Positions 25,574 to 33,478 of a DNA stretch of 57,857 nucleotides are shown one piece after another. The stretch is taken from the NCBI GenBank assembly GCA_031401675.1, contig JANNRR010000197.1:1-57857 (forward strand), written 5' to 3'. Each line of letters begins with the position of its first letter. Position 1 is the first letter of the stretch. The position numbers and the translations under genes were made by a program. This DNA is from JANNRR01 sp031401675 (lineage in GTDB: Bacteria; Pseudomonadota; Alphaproteobacteria; Rhodobacterales; Rhodobacteraceae). The notes under the pieces are model-generated. The model was not told the DNA's origin. It was given only the letters and a program-made list of their open reading frames with translations, and searched no databases.

Positions 25574-26479
25574 TCAGGTCCTGAACACCCGGCTCGGGTG
25601 CAGTTCGCCCGCCTTGTAAACCCCCACAGCCACGGCTTTGCCCTGATAGCTGGCCCAGGCCTCGTCGCCGTATTCCACATCTGACGATATCACCATGCCG
25701 GGGTTGCCGTTGCGCAGCCGTGCGGCGCCTTCAACGGTGGCGGGAAGTTCCGGCAGGTCGGCAAGCCCCTGTTCCAGCGGGCGCAGGAATGCATCCAGCG
25801 CTTCGGTTTTCGCCAGCGCCTCGATCTGCGCCATGGTGATGCCGTCGGCGGCGTCAAACGGCCCGGACCAGACCCGGCGCAGCACCTGCACATGGCCAAG
25901 GCAGCCGAGCACTGCGCCCAGGTCGCGGGCGATGGCGCGGACATAGCCGCCCTTGCCGCACACCATCTCCAGTTCGGCATGATCGGGATCGGGGCGGGCG
26001 GTCAGATCCAGTTGCTCGACCCACAACGGGCGCGGTGCGATATCGATGGCTTCGCCGCCACGGGCCAGATCATAGGCGCGTTCGCCGTCGATCTTGACGG
26101 CCGAAAACTGCGGCGGGGTCTGCAGGATGTCGCCGCGAAACCGGGTCAGCGCCTGTTCGATCTGTTCATCGGTCGGGCGCAGCGCTGCGGTGGCGATCAC
26201 CGTTCCTTCGGCGTCGTCGGTCGTGGTGGCCGCGCCGAAACGGATGGTGAAGTGGTAGCATTTCAGCGCATCGGTGATGTAGGGCACCGTCTTTGTCGCC
26301 TCGCCCAAAGCCACCGCCAGCACGCCGGTTGCGGCCGGATCAAGCGTGCCGGCGTGGCCTGCCTTTTTAGCGTCGAGCGCCCATTTGACCTTGTTGACCA
26401 CGGCGGTGGAGGTGATGCCTGCGGGCTTGTCGACCACCAGCCAGCCAGAAACCTCTCTGCCTTTGCGCGCCCGTGCCAC
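25574..26479 (-). CDS. truB: tRNA pseudouridine(55) synthase
   Basis: This 301-residue enzyme converts U55 of tRNA T-arms to pseudouridine. The N-terminal signature GWLVVDKPAGITS and the catalytic-Asp motif KAGHAGTLDPAATGVL are intact, as are QTPPQFSAVKIDGERAYDLA and the later KGGYVRAIARDLG. The C-terminal domain of the bacterial enzyme follows. The gene lies downstream of rbfA and a phosphodiester glycosidase gene on the same strand, an order I recall from other Rhodobacterales. About 57 bases separate it from the glycosidase gene, so it may be part of one transcript. Confidence 0.96.
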   Translation of the reverse strand: MARARKGREVSGWLVVDKPAGITSTAVVNKVKWALDAKKAGHAGTLDPAATGVLAVALGEATKTVPYITDALKCYHFTIRFGAATTTDDAEGTVIATAALRPTDEQIEQALTRFRGDILQTPPQFSAVKIDGERAYDLARGGEAIDIAPRPLWVEQLDLTARPDPDHAELEMVCGKGGYVRAIARDLGAVLGCLGHVQVLRRVWSGPFDAADGITMAQIEALAKTEALDAFLRPLEQGLADLPELPATVEGAARLRNGNPGMVISSDVEYGDEAWASYQGKAVAVGVYKAGELHPSRVFRT

Positions 26480-26536
26480 CTGTCACTGTCCTTTGCTGGT
26501 CAAGGTCCCGGCAGCTACAGCCTGCGCGGCGGTTGG

Positions 26537-27271
26537 TCAACGCTGCGGCAGCACGGTGCCGACCACCGGTCCGAAGGCAAATCCCGGATCGTTGCGCCCA
26601 ATCTCGGGCGCATAGAGCCGCGAGATCGAGCCGTCGAAATACAGCGCGTCCGGCACCTTGAGCGCATCGCGGAACATTCGGGCGAATTCGGTGAAGTTCA
26701 CCCGGTCATCGGATATGGCAAAATAGGCGGTCTGGCCGTCCGTTGAAACGCCGACGCCGTTGCGGACATAGCGCGAATCCGATGTCGGCAGGAACCGCGG
26801 GTGCAGGTTGCCGCCGATCACCAAGAGCGGGCCAGACTGGCTGGCATAGCTGCAATCGGGCGGGTTTTTCGCGTAGGCCCGGGTTTCGATCACCCGGAAG
26901 CCATCGGGCGCAATGCAGAAAACCCCGTTCGGCAGCAGGCCGAAGTTTCCCGGCCCGTCCGAGGTGACAAGCTTTCCGGCCTGAACGCCGTTTTCAAGAT
27001 AGAGGCCAACCGGGCTGCGGTCGGGATGATACATGCCGGCATTCATTGCGAACCCGAGCTTTGCCGGGGCCAGCGCTGTGTTGACCCGTTCAAAACTGGC
27101 AAACGGACGGCCATCCGGGGCCGACAGGAACAGCCGCAGGTCGTCCTGGCCGAGAACGGCGGTGCAGACCGTGAAGCCACGCCCGTCGTGGTCGAGGCTG
27201 CGGCAGTCGGCAGCGGCGACACCCGCCGACATCAGCACAAGCAGCGCGCCGACCGCGCTATTCTTCCTCAT
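26537..27271 (-). CDS. Phosphodiester glycosidase-family (DUF2233) periplasmic protein
   Basis: This 244-residue protein begins with a signal peptide (MRKNSAVGALLVLMSAGVAA) and contains family features of the NAGPA / DUF2233 group: FAMNAGMYHPDRSPVGLY, GVFCIAPDGF, YASQSGPLLVIGG and ALYFDGSISRLY. In characterised members the domain removes GlcNAc attached by a phosphodiester bond, but bacterial substrates are mostly unknown. The ATG at 27271 is chosen because it directly yields the signal peptide; it overlaps the end of rbfA by 14 bases. The longer upstream frame lies inside rbfA and is a shadow. Periplasmic location is inferred from the leader. Confidence 0.82.
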   Translation of the reverse strand: MRKNSAVGALLVLMSAGVAAADCRSLDHDGRGFTVCTAVLGQDDLRLFLSAPDGRPFASFERVNTALAPAKLGFAMNAGMYHPDRSPVGLYLENGVQAGKLVTSDGPGNFGLLPNGVFCIAPDGFRVIETRAYAKNPPDCSYASQSGPLLVIGGNLHPRFLPTSDSRYVRNGVGVSTDGQTAYFAISDDRVNFTEFARMFRDALKVPDALYFDGSISRLYAPEIGRNDPGFAFGPVVGTVLPQR

Positions 27272-27674
27272 CGGGGGCGTCCGGTCTTGCAAGGTCGCGC
27301 TGCACGTCGGCCTGCGCCAGAAGGCGGCGGGTTTCGTCCATGCGGTCAAAGGTTTCATCCAGTTCAAACCTGATCTCGGGCGCGAACTTCAACGACATTT
27401 CGCGCGCCACCGCCCGGCGCAGTTCGACCCGGTTGCGGCGCAGCGCCGTCAGCGCCTCGTCGCGGCCCTCGCCACCCAGGGGCAACAAAAAGGCGGTCGC
27501 AACCTTCAGATCGGGCGAGGTCCGGACCTCTCCGACGGTGATCGAGATGCGGTTCAGGTCGGGGTCGTGGATGTCGCCGCGCGCCAGAACATCCGACAAG
27601 GTGCGCCGGATCAGTTCGCCGACCCGAAGCTGGCGCTGTGACGGCCCGGAATGAGAAGGAAAACGCTGTGCCAT
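27258..27674 (-). CDS. rbfA: Ribosome-binding factor A
   Basis: This 138-residue protein binds the 30S subunit and aids 16S rRNA 5'-end maturation and cold adaptation. Family features include QLRVGELIRRTLSDVLARGD near the N-terminus, ITVGEVRTSPDLKVATAFLL in the KH-like core, and ELRRAVAREMSLKFAPEIRF. The acidic tail (ARPDAPDEEE) is common in alphaproteobacterial forms. It is first in a minus-strand set with the glycosidase and truB, and diverges from dapB across about 100 bases that should hold both promoters. Confidence 0.95.
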   Translation of the reverse strand: MAQRFPSHSGPSQRQLRVGELIRRTLSDVLARGDIHDPDLNRISITVGEVRTSPDLKVATAFLLPLGGEGRDEALTALRRNRVELRRAVAREMSLKFAPEIRFELDETFDRMDETRRLLAQADVQRDLARPDAPDEEE

Positions 27675-27774
27675 GCCGCTGATCTAGGGCAGTTGCCGCG
27701 CCCCTGCAACCTGAGGCTTTGCCAAGACGGCACTGACCGGCTAAGCACTGCCGAAACCGCACGGGGGGCCAGCC

Positions 27775-28584
27775 ATGCAAGATCAGCCTGGAATTGTAGT
27801 GACCGGGGCTTCGGGCCGGATGGGGCAGATGCTGCTGCAGACCGTGCTGGCGTCGGACAAGGCGCGGCTGGTCGGCTGTCTGGAACGTCCGGGCCATGAC
27901 TGGATCGGCCGCGATGTGGGCGAGGCGATGGGCGGTGCTGCGCTGGGCCTGACGGTCAGCGACGACCCGCTGGAGGTTTTTGCCAAGGCACAGGCGGTGC
28001 TGGATTTCACCGCGCCGGATGCGACCGTGCGGTTTGCCGGGCTGGCGGCGCAGGCCCGCGCAGTGCATGTGATCGGCACCACCGGTCTGGAGGCGACGCA
28101 TCTGGCAAGGATCGCCGCCGCCGCACGGCATGCGGTGATCGTGCGGGCCGGCAACATGAGCCTGGGGGTCAACCTCCTGGTGCAGTTGACGAAACAGGTG
28201 GCGGCGGCGCTGGATGAGGATTTCGACATCGAGGTGGTCGAGGCGCATCACCGGATGAAGATGGATGCGCCGTCCGGCACTGCCCTGATGCTGGGGCAGG
28301 CGGCGGCTGCCGGGCGCGGCGTGGCGCTGGACAGCGTCGCGGATGCGGGCCGCAACGGCGTCACCGGCGTGCGCGGCAGGGGCCGGATCGGCTTTTCATC
28401 GATTCGCGGCGGCGACATTGTCGGCGAGCATGACGTGATCTTTGCGGCGGAGGGCGAGCGGATCGTGCTGCGCCACATCGCAACCGACCGCGCGATCTTT
28501 GCCCGGGGTGCGCTGAAGGCGGCGCTGTGGGGGCAGAACCGCAAGCCGGGCGAGTATACGATGCTGGACGTGCTGGGGCTTTGA
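27775..28584 (+). CDS. dapB: 4-hydroxy-tetrahydrodipicolinate reductase
   Basis: This 269-residue cytoplasmic enzyme carries out the NAD(P)H-dependent reduction in the diaminopimelate/lysine pathway. The nucleotide-binding motif VVTGASGRMGQMLL, the GTTGL turn, and the signature EAHHRMKMDAPSGTALML (catalytic His pair and Lys) are intact. The C-terminal end (GALKAALWGQNRKPGEYTML) is typical. It supplies both lysine and the cell-wall precursor meso-diaminopimelate. The following gene encodes a small periplasmic protein in the same direction but with its own 138-base leader. Confidence 0.96.
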   Translation: MQDQPGIVVTGASGRMGQMLLQTVLASDKARLVGCLERPGHDWIGRDVGEAMGGAALGLTVSDDPLEVFAKAQAVLDFTAPDATVRFAGLAAQARAVHVIGTTGLEATHLARIAAAARHAVIVRAGNMSLGVNLLVQLTKQVAAALDEDFDIEVVEAHHRMKMDAPSGTALMLGQAAAAGRGVALDSVADAGRNGVTGVRGRGRIGFSSIRGGDIVGEHDVIFAAEGERIVLRHIATDRAIFARGALKAALWGQNRKPGEYTMLDVLGL

Positions 28585-28722
28585 TCGCCCCGAACCGGTG
28601 ATTGAAACGGACCGTTTCCGAAATGCGACGCAGATGCCGTGATTTGGGCGCAAAGAACCATCGGCGCGCCACCATCGCGGACAATTCTGCAAGGGCTCGT
28701 TCCTTGCTGCAGGTGCCCTGCC

Positions 28723-29082
28723 ATGAAAACCAAGATCGCATTTGTCCTGACGGCGCTGCTGTTCGGCGCGCTGCCCGCCGAGGCCGAGGACTTCACGCCG
28801 GTGCAAAGCCAGTCGGATTTCGTTCAGCTGGTGTCCGGCAGGCAATTGACCCGGGCCGGGATCAAGCTGGCGGTGTCAGCTTCGGGGCAGATCGCAGGAT
28901 CGGCATTCGGTACGCCGGTGACCGGGGCGTGGAACTGGAACGGCAGTTTTTTCTGCCGCGACCTGTTTTACGGCGAGGAGAATCTGGGGGCGAACTGTCA
29001 GGCCGTGCTGGTCAGCGGCGATACCCTGCGCTTCATCTCGGATCAGGGCACCGGCCAGTGGGCCGATCTTCGGTTGCGCTGA
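28723..29082 (+). CDS. Small periplasmic protein of unknown function
   Basis: This 119-residue protein starts with a signal peptide (MKTKIAFVLTALLFGALPAE, cleaved after AEA). The mature part includes FVQLVSGRQLTRAGIKLAVS, GSAFGTPVTGAWNWNGSFFC and FISDQGTGQWADLRLR. Two cysteines (…FFCRDLFYG… and …GANCQAVL…) could form a disulphide. Similar short proteins in Rhodobacterales are often labelled dihydrodipicolinate reductase in annotations, apparently by transfer from the neighbouring dapB. Nothing in the sequence supports an enzyme. The ATG at 28723 is chosen for the leader; a longer frame from 28639 has no family character. Function unknown. Confidence 0.7.
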   Translation: MKTKIAFVLTALLFGALPAEAEDFTPVQSQSDFVQLVSGRQLTRAGIKLAVSASGQIAGSAFGTPVTGAWNWNGSFFCRDLFYGEENLGANCQAVLVSGDTLRFISDQGTGQWADLRLR

Positions 29083-29222
29083 ACGCCGGGGTCTGCTGCC
29101 CGCACGCCGGTCGGACCGGCTGGCCGCACAGAAGAAACCATTGGAAATCTACGCGGGATTGAATAGCCTGACCCGGCAGAGATTTTATGGGCGGGAATCG
29201 ATAAAATCAGGGTGTAGCCCCA

Positions 29223-29882
29223 ATGCGCACGCTTCTGGTCATGCCGCATATGGATGACGAGGTGATAAGTTGCGGTGGCCTGATCCAGCAAAGGCTGGCG
29301 CAGGGCGCGGACGTGTATGTGTTGTGCGTTTATGGCCGGGTCTATGACTTTGGCCGCGAAGATGGCGCGGCATCGGAAGCCTTGGACTTTCTGGAAGCCA
29401 AGAAGGTTCTGGGCTTTCATCACCACCAGCTTGGCACTGGCACGGAAATGCTGCGCGGGGGTGAGCCCGGGCAGGTGGGCTTTTTTCGGCCCTTGGAAAT
29501 AGTGGAGGAAATTCTGGCCCGGCTGCAGCCCGATGAAGTTGTCGGCCCATCCCGGCTTGATCTGAACCAGGAACACCGGGTGCTGTCGCATGTGCTTGAG
29601 ATTGCATTGCGGCCGGTAAATCGCGGCAATGTCGACCGGGTGCTGGAGTTTCATGCGCTGGACGGGCAGTTGCGCCAGCCCAACTATTTCCTTTGCCTGA
29701 CGGAGCAGCAACTTGTTGTCAAATCTCTGGCCATCGAGAGCTACCGGCGGGAACGGCGGACGGGGGCCTCGCCGCGCTCGGTCGAGAATGTCATGGCGCA
29801 AGCCAGGGTCTGGGGCGCAGCCTGCGGACAGGAGTTTGCCGAGGCCTATACGTTGATCCAGGGCCGCGAGCGGGCATGCTGA
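29223..29882 (+). CDS. PIG-L family deacetylase
   Basis: This 219-residue protein carries the zinc-binding PIG-L/LmbE signature as PHMDDEVISCGG (usual form PHPDDE) and a second ligand motif in DLNQEHRVLSHVLE. Family members remove N-acetyl groups from sugar conjugates such as GlcNAc-inositol or lipid-linked GlcNAc. The ATG at 29223 gives the motif almost directly at the N-terminus (MRTLLVMPHMDDE), as usual. Pro to Met in the PHPDDE motif is conservative in position but should be noted. The natural substrate cannot be told from context, since neighbours are a small periplasmic protein and an SDH assembly factor. Confidence 0.85.
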   Translation: MRTLLVMPHMDDEVISCGGLIQQRLAQGADVYVLCVYGRVYDFGREDGAASEALDFLEAKKVLGFHHHQLGTGTEMLRGGEPGQVGFFRPLEIVEEILARLQPDEVVGPSRLDLNQEHRVLSHVLEIALRPVNRGNVDRVLEFHALDGQLRQPNYFLCLTEQQLVVKSLAIESYRRERRTGASPRSVENVMAQARVWGAACGQEFAEAYTLIQGRERAC

Positions 29883-29918
29883 CCGCCCGGGCCAATCTAC
29901 GACCCGTTGGTCGGGGCT

Positions 29919-30086
29919 TCAGAAATCGACAGCCAGCCCTTTCTTTTCCCAGTCGCCGTAGCGTGCCGGGTCGGGGCCGTCCCTGCCGCCAAGTTCAGTT
30001 GGCGGCGCCGGGGCTTTGGCCAGCTTGCGCCGTGCCTCGGCTTCTGCGAGCGCCCTTTGGGCAGCGGGCGGCAACTCTTCGGGCAT
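29919..30086 (-). CDS. SDHAF4-like (DUF1674) protein
   Basis: This 55-residue protein has the C-terminal signature GGRDGPDPARYGDWEKKG, ending GLAVDF, of DUF1674, the family of the succinate dehydrogenase assembly factor SDHAF4/Sdh8. In eukaryotes the factor binds flavinated SdhA and aids complex II assembly; bacterial members are presumed similar. The ATG at 30086 has AAGGA about nine bases upstream on the minus strand. The frame runs far upstream but that part is antisense to rsmB and is not coding. The gene is divergent from rsmB across 72 bases. Confidence 0.85.
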   Translation of the reverse strand: MPEELPPAAQRALAEAEARRKLAKAPAPPTELGGRDGPDPARYGDWEKKGLAVDF

Positions 30087-30158
30087 CGGGCGGGTTCCTT
30101 GTGCGGATTGCCCGAGTGATATAGGCGGTGCGGCTTGCAGAGCAAAGAGGCGCGACCC

Positions 30159-31610
30159 ATGAGCAGGAGCCAGAAGAGTGCGGGCCGGACGAACCCGGGC
30201 AAGGCGAGTGCGGGCCAGACGAGTGTGAGCCAGACGGGTCCTGAGCAAGAAAGCCCAGACCCGGAGGCTTCGGGTCAGAGGAGTGAGGGCCAGAAGAGTG
30301 CGGGCCAGGCCGGCGGTGGTCAGGGCACCGCCGCTGCCGGGTTGCCGGCCAGACGGGCGGCACTGGCGCTTCTGGAATCGGTGCTTGGCGACGGACAGAT
30401 GCTGCAGGGCGTCCTGGCCGACCCAAAGGGACCGTTGGCCGGGCTGGATGGTTCCGAACGGGCGCGGGCGCAGCGGCTGGCGCAGACCGTGCTGCGGCAC
30501 ATGGAGCGCGCCGACCGGATGCTTGGTCCGCATCTGCGCAAGGTTCCGCCTTTGGGCGTGGTGAATGCGCTTCGGCTGGCTGTGGTCGAAGTGATGGTGG
30601 ACCGCTCGGCGGCGCATGGTGCCGTCAATGCCGCCGTTGAACTGGTGCGGCATGGTGCGCGGACCGGGCATCTGACCGGGCTGGTCAATGCGGTGCTGCG
30701 CAAGGTTGTGGCCGAACCGCACGAGGTGTGGGACCGGATGCCGCCGCAGCGGATGCCGGGCTGGCTGCGCAAGCGGCTGGTGGCAATCTACGGGCGGCCG
30801 ACGGTCGAGGCGATGGAACAGGTGCAGATGCTGGGTGCGCCGCTGGACCTGACGCTGAAGCCGGGTCTTGCGGCTGGGGCCGACCTGGTGGCGACGGCGT
30901 TGCCGACCGGCAGTTACAGGCGGGGCGCGGTGGGGCAGGTGTCCGACCTGCCGGGCTATGCGGCGGGTGAATGGTGGGTTCAGGATGCCGCCGCCGCGCT
31001 GCCGGCACGGGTGCTGGCAGTGACAGCGGGCGAGCAGGTGCTGGACCTGTGCGCGGCACCGGGCGGCAAGACCCTGCAGATGGCGGCAGCCGGGGCATTG
31101 GTGACCGCGCTGGACATCTCGGGGCCAAGGGTCGCGCGGTTGCGGGAAAATCTGGCGCGCACCGGGCTGGCGGCACAGGCGGTGGTGGCAGACGCGCTGG
31201 TCTGGGAGCCGGGCGGATTGTTCGACGCGGTGCTGCTGGATGCGCCGTGTTCGGCCACCGGCACCATCCGGCGACATCCTGACCTGCCGTTTGTCAAGAC
31301 CGAGGCCGATCTGCCGGACCTGCTAACACTGCAGCGTCAGCTGTTCGACCGGGCACTCGGCTTTCTGAAGCCCGGCGGGCGGCTGGTCTATTGCACCTGC
31401 TCGCTGCTGCCCGAAGAGGGCGAGGCGCAGGTACTGGCGGCGCTGGCGCGGCATCCGGGCCTGATCACCCGGCCGCAGGCGCTGGACCTAGCCGGGGTCA
31501 GCCGCGACTGGCTGACGGCCGAGGGCGGGCTGCGGTTGCGCCCGGATTACTGGGCGGATGCGGGCGGAATGGACGGGTTCTACATCGCCCTGGTGCGCAA
31601 GCCCGCGTGA
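30159..31610 (+). CDS. rsmB: 16S rRNA m5C967 methyltransferase (RsmB/Fmu family)
   Basis: This 483-residue protein combines an N-terminal NusB-like RNA-binding domain (RRAALALLESVLGDGQMLQG … VNAAVELVRHGARTGHLTGL) with a SAM-dependent RNA cytosine-C5 methyltransferase. Catalytic features are VLDLCAAPGGKTLQMA, DAPCSATGTIRRHPD (cysteine for product release) and YCTCSLLPEEGE (catalytic cysteine). The first 50-60 residues are a low-complexity Ser/Gly/Gln/Ala stretch encoded by degenerate short repeats, not part of the usual family. Target site m5C967 is the known role of the family. The ATG at 30159 is preceded by GAGG. Confidence 0.9.
   Translation: MSRSQKSAGRTNPGKASAGQTSVSQTGPEQESPDPEASGQRSEGQKSAGQAGGGQGTAAAGLPARRAALALLESVLGDGQMLQGVLADPKGPLAGLDGSERARAQRLAQTVLRHMERADRMLGPHLRKVPPLGVVNALRLAVVEVMVDRSAAHGAVNAAVELVRHGARTGHLTGLVNAVLRKVVAEPHEVWDRMPPQRMPGWLRKRLVAIYGRPTVEAMEQVQMLGAPLDLTLKPGLAAGADLVATALPTGSYRRGAVGQVSDLPGYAAGEWWVQDAAAALPARVLAVTAGEQVLDLCAAPGGKTLQMAAAGALVTALDISGPRVARLRENLARTGLAAQAVVADALVWEPGGLFDAVLLDAPCSATGTIRRHPDLPFVKTEADLPDLLTLQRQLFDRALGFLKPGGRLVYCTCSLLPEEGEAQVLAALARHPGLITRPQALDLAGVSRDWLTAEGGLRLRPDYWADAGGMDGFYIALVRKPA
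30170..30320 (+). repeat. Degenerate short repeats encoding the RsmB N-terminal tail
   Basis: The core AGTGCGGGCC recurs at about 30177, 30209 and 30297, with related copies (agtgtgagccagacg, agtgagggccagaag) between. They encode a low-complexity tail rich in Ser, Ala, Gly and Gln (SAGQTS-like units). The pattern suggests slippage expansion. Confidence 0.55.
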
Positions 31611-31687
31611 GGCCGGGCATTAACCGGTGACAGCGGAGGGGTCCGCCCCTATGCTGACCCCAATCAGGCAAAACGGCGTCACCCCGC

Positions 31688-33460
31688 ATGGCAAGGCAAG
31701 GCAAGGCTGGCGTGTCCCATTCCGAGGGCTGGCGCGCATGGCGCATCCGCCTGATGAACCGCGTCCATGCAAGGATCGCGGCGCGGTCGCGGCTGGCCAG
31801 CACGCTGGCGTTCGAGCCGGAGCCTCGCACCATCGGCTCACTGACGCGCGGTCAGCACCTGCTGGCGGGCAGTTTCCAGTTCGCGGGGCATCTGATTCAG
31901 GCCCCCGGACGCTCGGTCTGGACCGTGCTGCCGCCCGATCCGGCCTTTGAGCAGGAGGTCCAGGGCTTTCTTTGGCTGGATGACCTGGCGGCGGTGGCCG
32001 ACGATGTGGCGCGGCAGCGGGCGCAGGCCTGGACCCTGGACTGGGTGGCGCGGTTCGGGCGGGGCAACGGTCCGGGTTGGACCCCCGAACTGACCGGGCG
32101 GCGGGTGCTGCGCTGGATCAATCACGCGGAGATGCTGGGGCACGAGCTTGAACCGCGCATCGCCCGGATATTTTTCAACGCGCTGACCCGCCAGACGCTG
32201 TTCCTGTCGCGAAGCTGGCCGTCGGCGCCGCCGGGGTTGCCGCGGATCGAGGCGCTGACCGGGCTGATCAGTGCCGGTCTGAGCCTGACCGGGATGGAGG
32301 GTCAGGTTGCCGCCGCCACCGGCGCACTGTCGCACGAATGTGCCGAACAGGTGACGCCGGAGGGCGGTCTGGCCACACGCAACCCCGAGGAACTGCTGGA
32401 TCTGTTTTCGCTGCTGATCTGGGCGGGACAGGCGCTGGGTCAGGCGGGCCGCACTGCCGGGCGCGATCATCTTGCCGCCATTGAACGTATCGCGCCGACG
32501 CTGCGGGCGCTGCAGCATGCCAATGGCGGACTGGCGCGGTTTCACGGCGGCGGGCACGGCCTTGAGGGCCGGCTGGATCAGGCGCTGGCCGCTGCGGGTG
32601 TGCGGCCGGTTGCGGTCAGCGGGCTGGCAATGGGCTATGCCCGGCTGTCGGCGGCGCGGACCACGGTGATCGTCGATGCAGCCGCACCGCCGCAGGGACC
32701 GGCTTCGGCCGGAGCGCATGCCTCGACCCTGGCGATGGAACTGACATCGGGGCGCCGGCCGCTGCTGGTGAACTGCGGTTCCGGGGCAGCGTTCGGTGCC
32801 GAGTGGTTGCGCGCCGGCCGGGCGACCGCGTCACACTCGACGCTGTCGATCGACGGCTATTCTTCCAGCCGGTTTGCACCGCCGCGTCTGGTCCGGGGCC
32901 GCCGGGCGGAACTGCTGGCCGACACTCCGGTTGCGGTGAATGCGCAGCAGGCAGCCGGCCCGTCGGGCATCAGTCTGATCGCCGGGCAGGACGGCTATGT
33001 CAACTCGCACGGGTTGACGCATGTGCGGCGGCTGAACCTGTCGGCGGACGGCAGGACGCTGGTCGGCGAAGACACGCTGGGGGCGATGACCGACCCGGAC
33101 CGCAAGCGCTTTGACCGGATGATGGGCCGAAGCAGGTCGCAGGGCGTCCGGTACATGGTGCGGTTCCACCTGCATCCCGACGTCGAAGCGGCGCTGGACC
33201 CGCGCACTGCACTGATTTCGCTGACCCTGCGCAGCGGCGAGGTCTGGCAGTTCCGCCAGCATGGCGGGGCGGCGATGACGCTGGAAGCGTCGGTCTATCT
33301 GGAAAAGGACCGGCTGAAGCCACAGCCCTGCAAACAAATCGTTCTCTCTGGCACGGTGATCGACTATGCGAGCCAGGTCAGCTGGACGCTGGCCAAGGCC
33401 AAGGATACGCCACGGGGCATCCGGGACCTGGGGTCGCCCGGTCCGGCTGTGCAGGCGTGA
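31688..33460 (+). CDS. Heparinase II/III family protein
   Basis: This 590-residue protein has an all-alpha N-terminal domain (WTLDWVARFGRGNGPGWTPE, FFNALTRQTLFLSRSWPSAP) and the heparinase II/III-like beta-sandwich (RATASHSTLSIDGYSSSRFA; FHLHPDVEAALDPRTALISL). Members cleave acidic polysaccharides by beta-elimination. The Rhodobacterales group next to rsmB and purH has no assigned substrate. No typical signal peptide is visible at the N-terminus, which is Arg-rich. The ATG at 31688 lacks a clear ribosome-binding site, and the next in-frame ATG at 31754 is possible. Gene order rsmB-heparinase-purH is one I associate with this order of bacteria. Confidence 0.85.
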   Translation: MARQGKAGVSHSEGWRAWRIRLMNRVHARIAARSRLASTLAFEPEPRTIGSLTRGQHLLAGSFQFAGHLIQAPGRSVWTVLPPDPAFEQEVQGFLWLDDLAAVADDVARQRAQAWTLDWVARFGRGNGPGWTPELTGRRVLRWINHAEMLGHELEPRIARIFFNALTRQTLFLSRSWPSAPPGLPRIEALTGLISAGLSLTGMEGQVAAATGALSHECAEQVTPEGGLATRNPEELLDLFSLLIWAGQALGQAGRTAGRDHLAAIERIAPTLRALQHANGGLARFHGGGHGLEGRLDQALAAAGVRPVAVSGLAMGYARLSAARTTVIVDAAAPPQGPASAGAHASTLAMELTSGRRPLLVNCGSGAAFGAEWLRAGRATASHSTLSIDGYSSSRFAPPRLVRGRRAELLADTPVAVNAQQAAGPSGISLIAGQDGYVNSHGLTHVRRLNLSADGRTLVGEDTLGAMTDPDRKRFDRMMGRSRSQGVRYMVRFHLHPDVEAALDPRTALISLTLRSGEVWQFRQHGGAAMTLEASVYLEKDRLKPQPCKQIVLSGTVIDYASQVSWTLAKAKDTPRGIRDLGSPGPAVQA

Positions 33461-33478
33461 CGGTGGGGATGATGCTGG

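Noticed and set aside
30170..30320. Possible CRISPR array or tandem mobile repeat
   Set aside because: The repeats are short, degenerate and without uniform spacers, and they read in frame as the RsmB tail.
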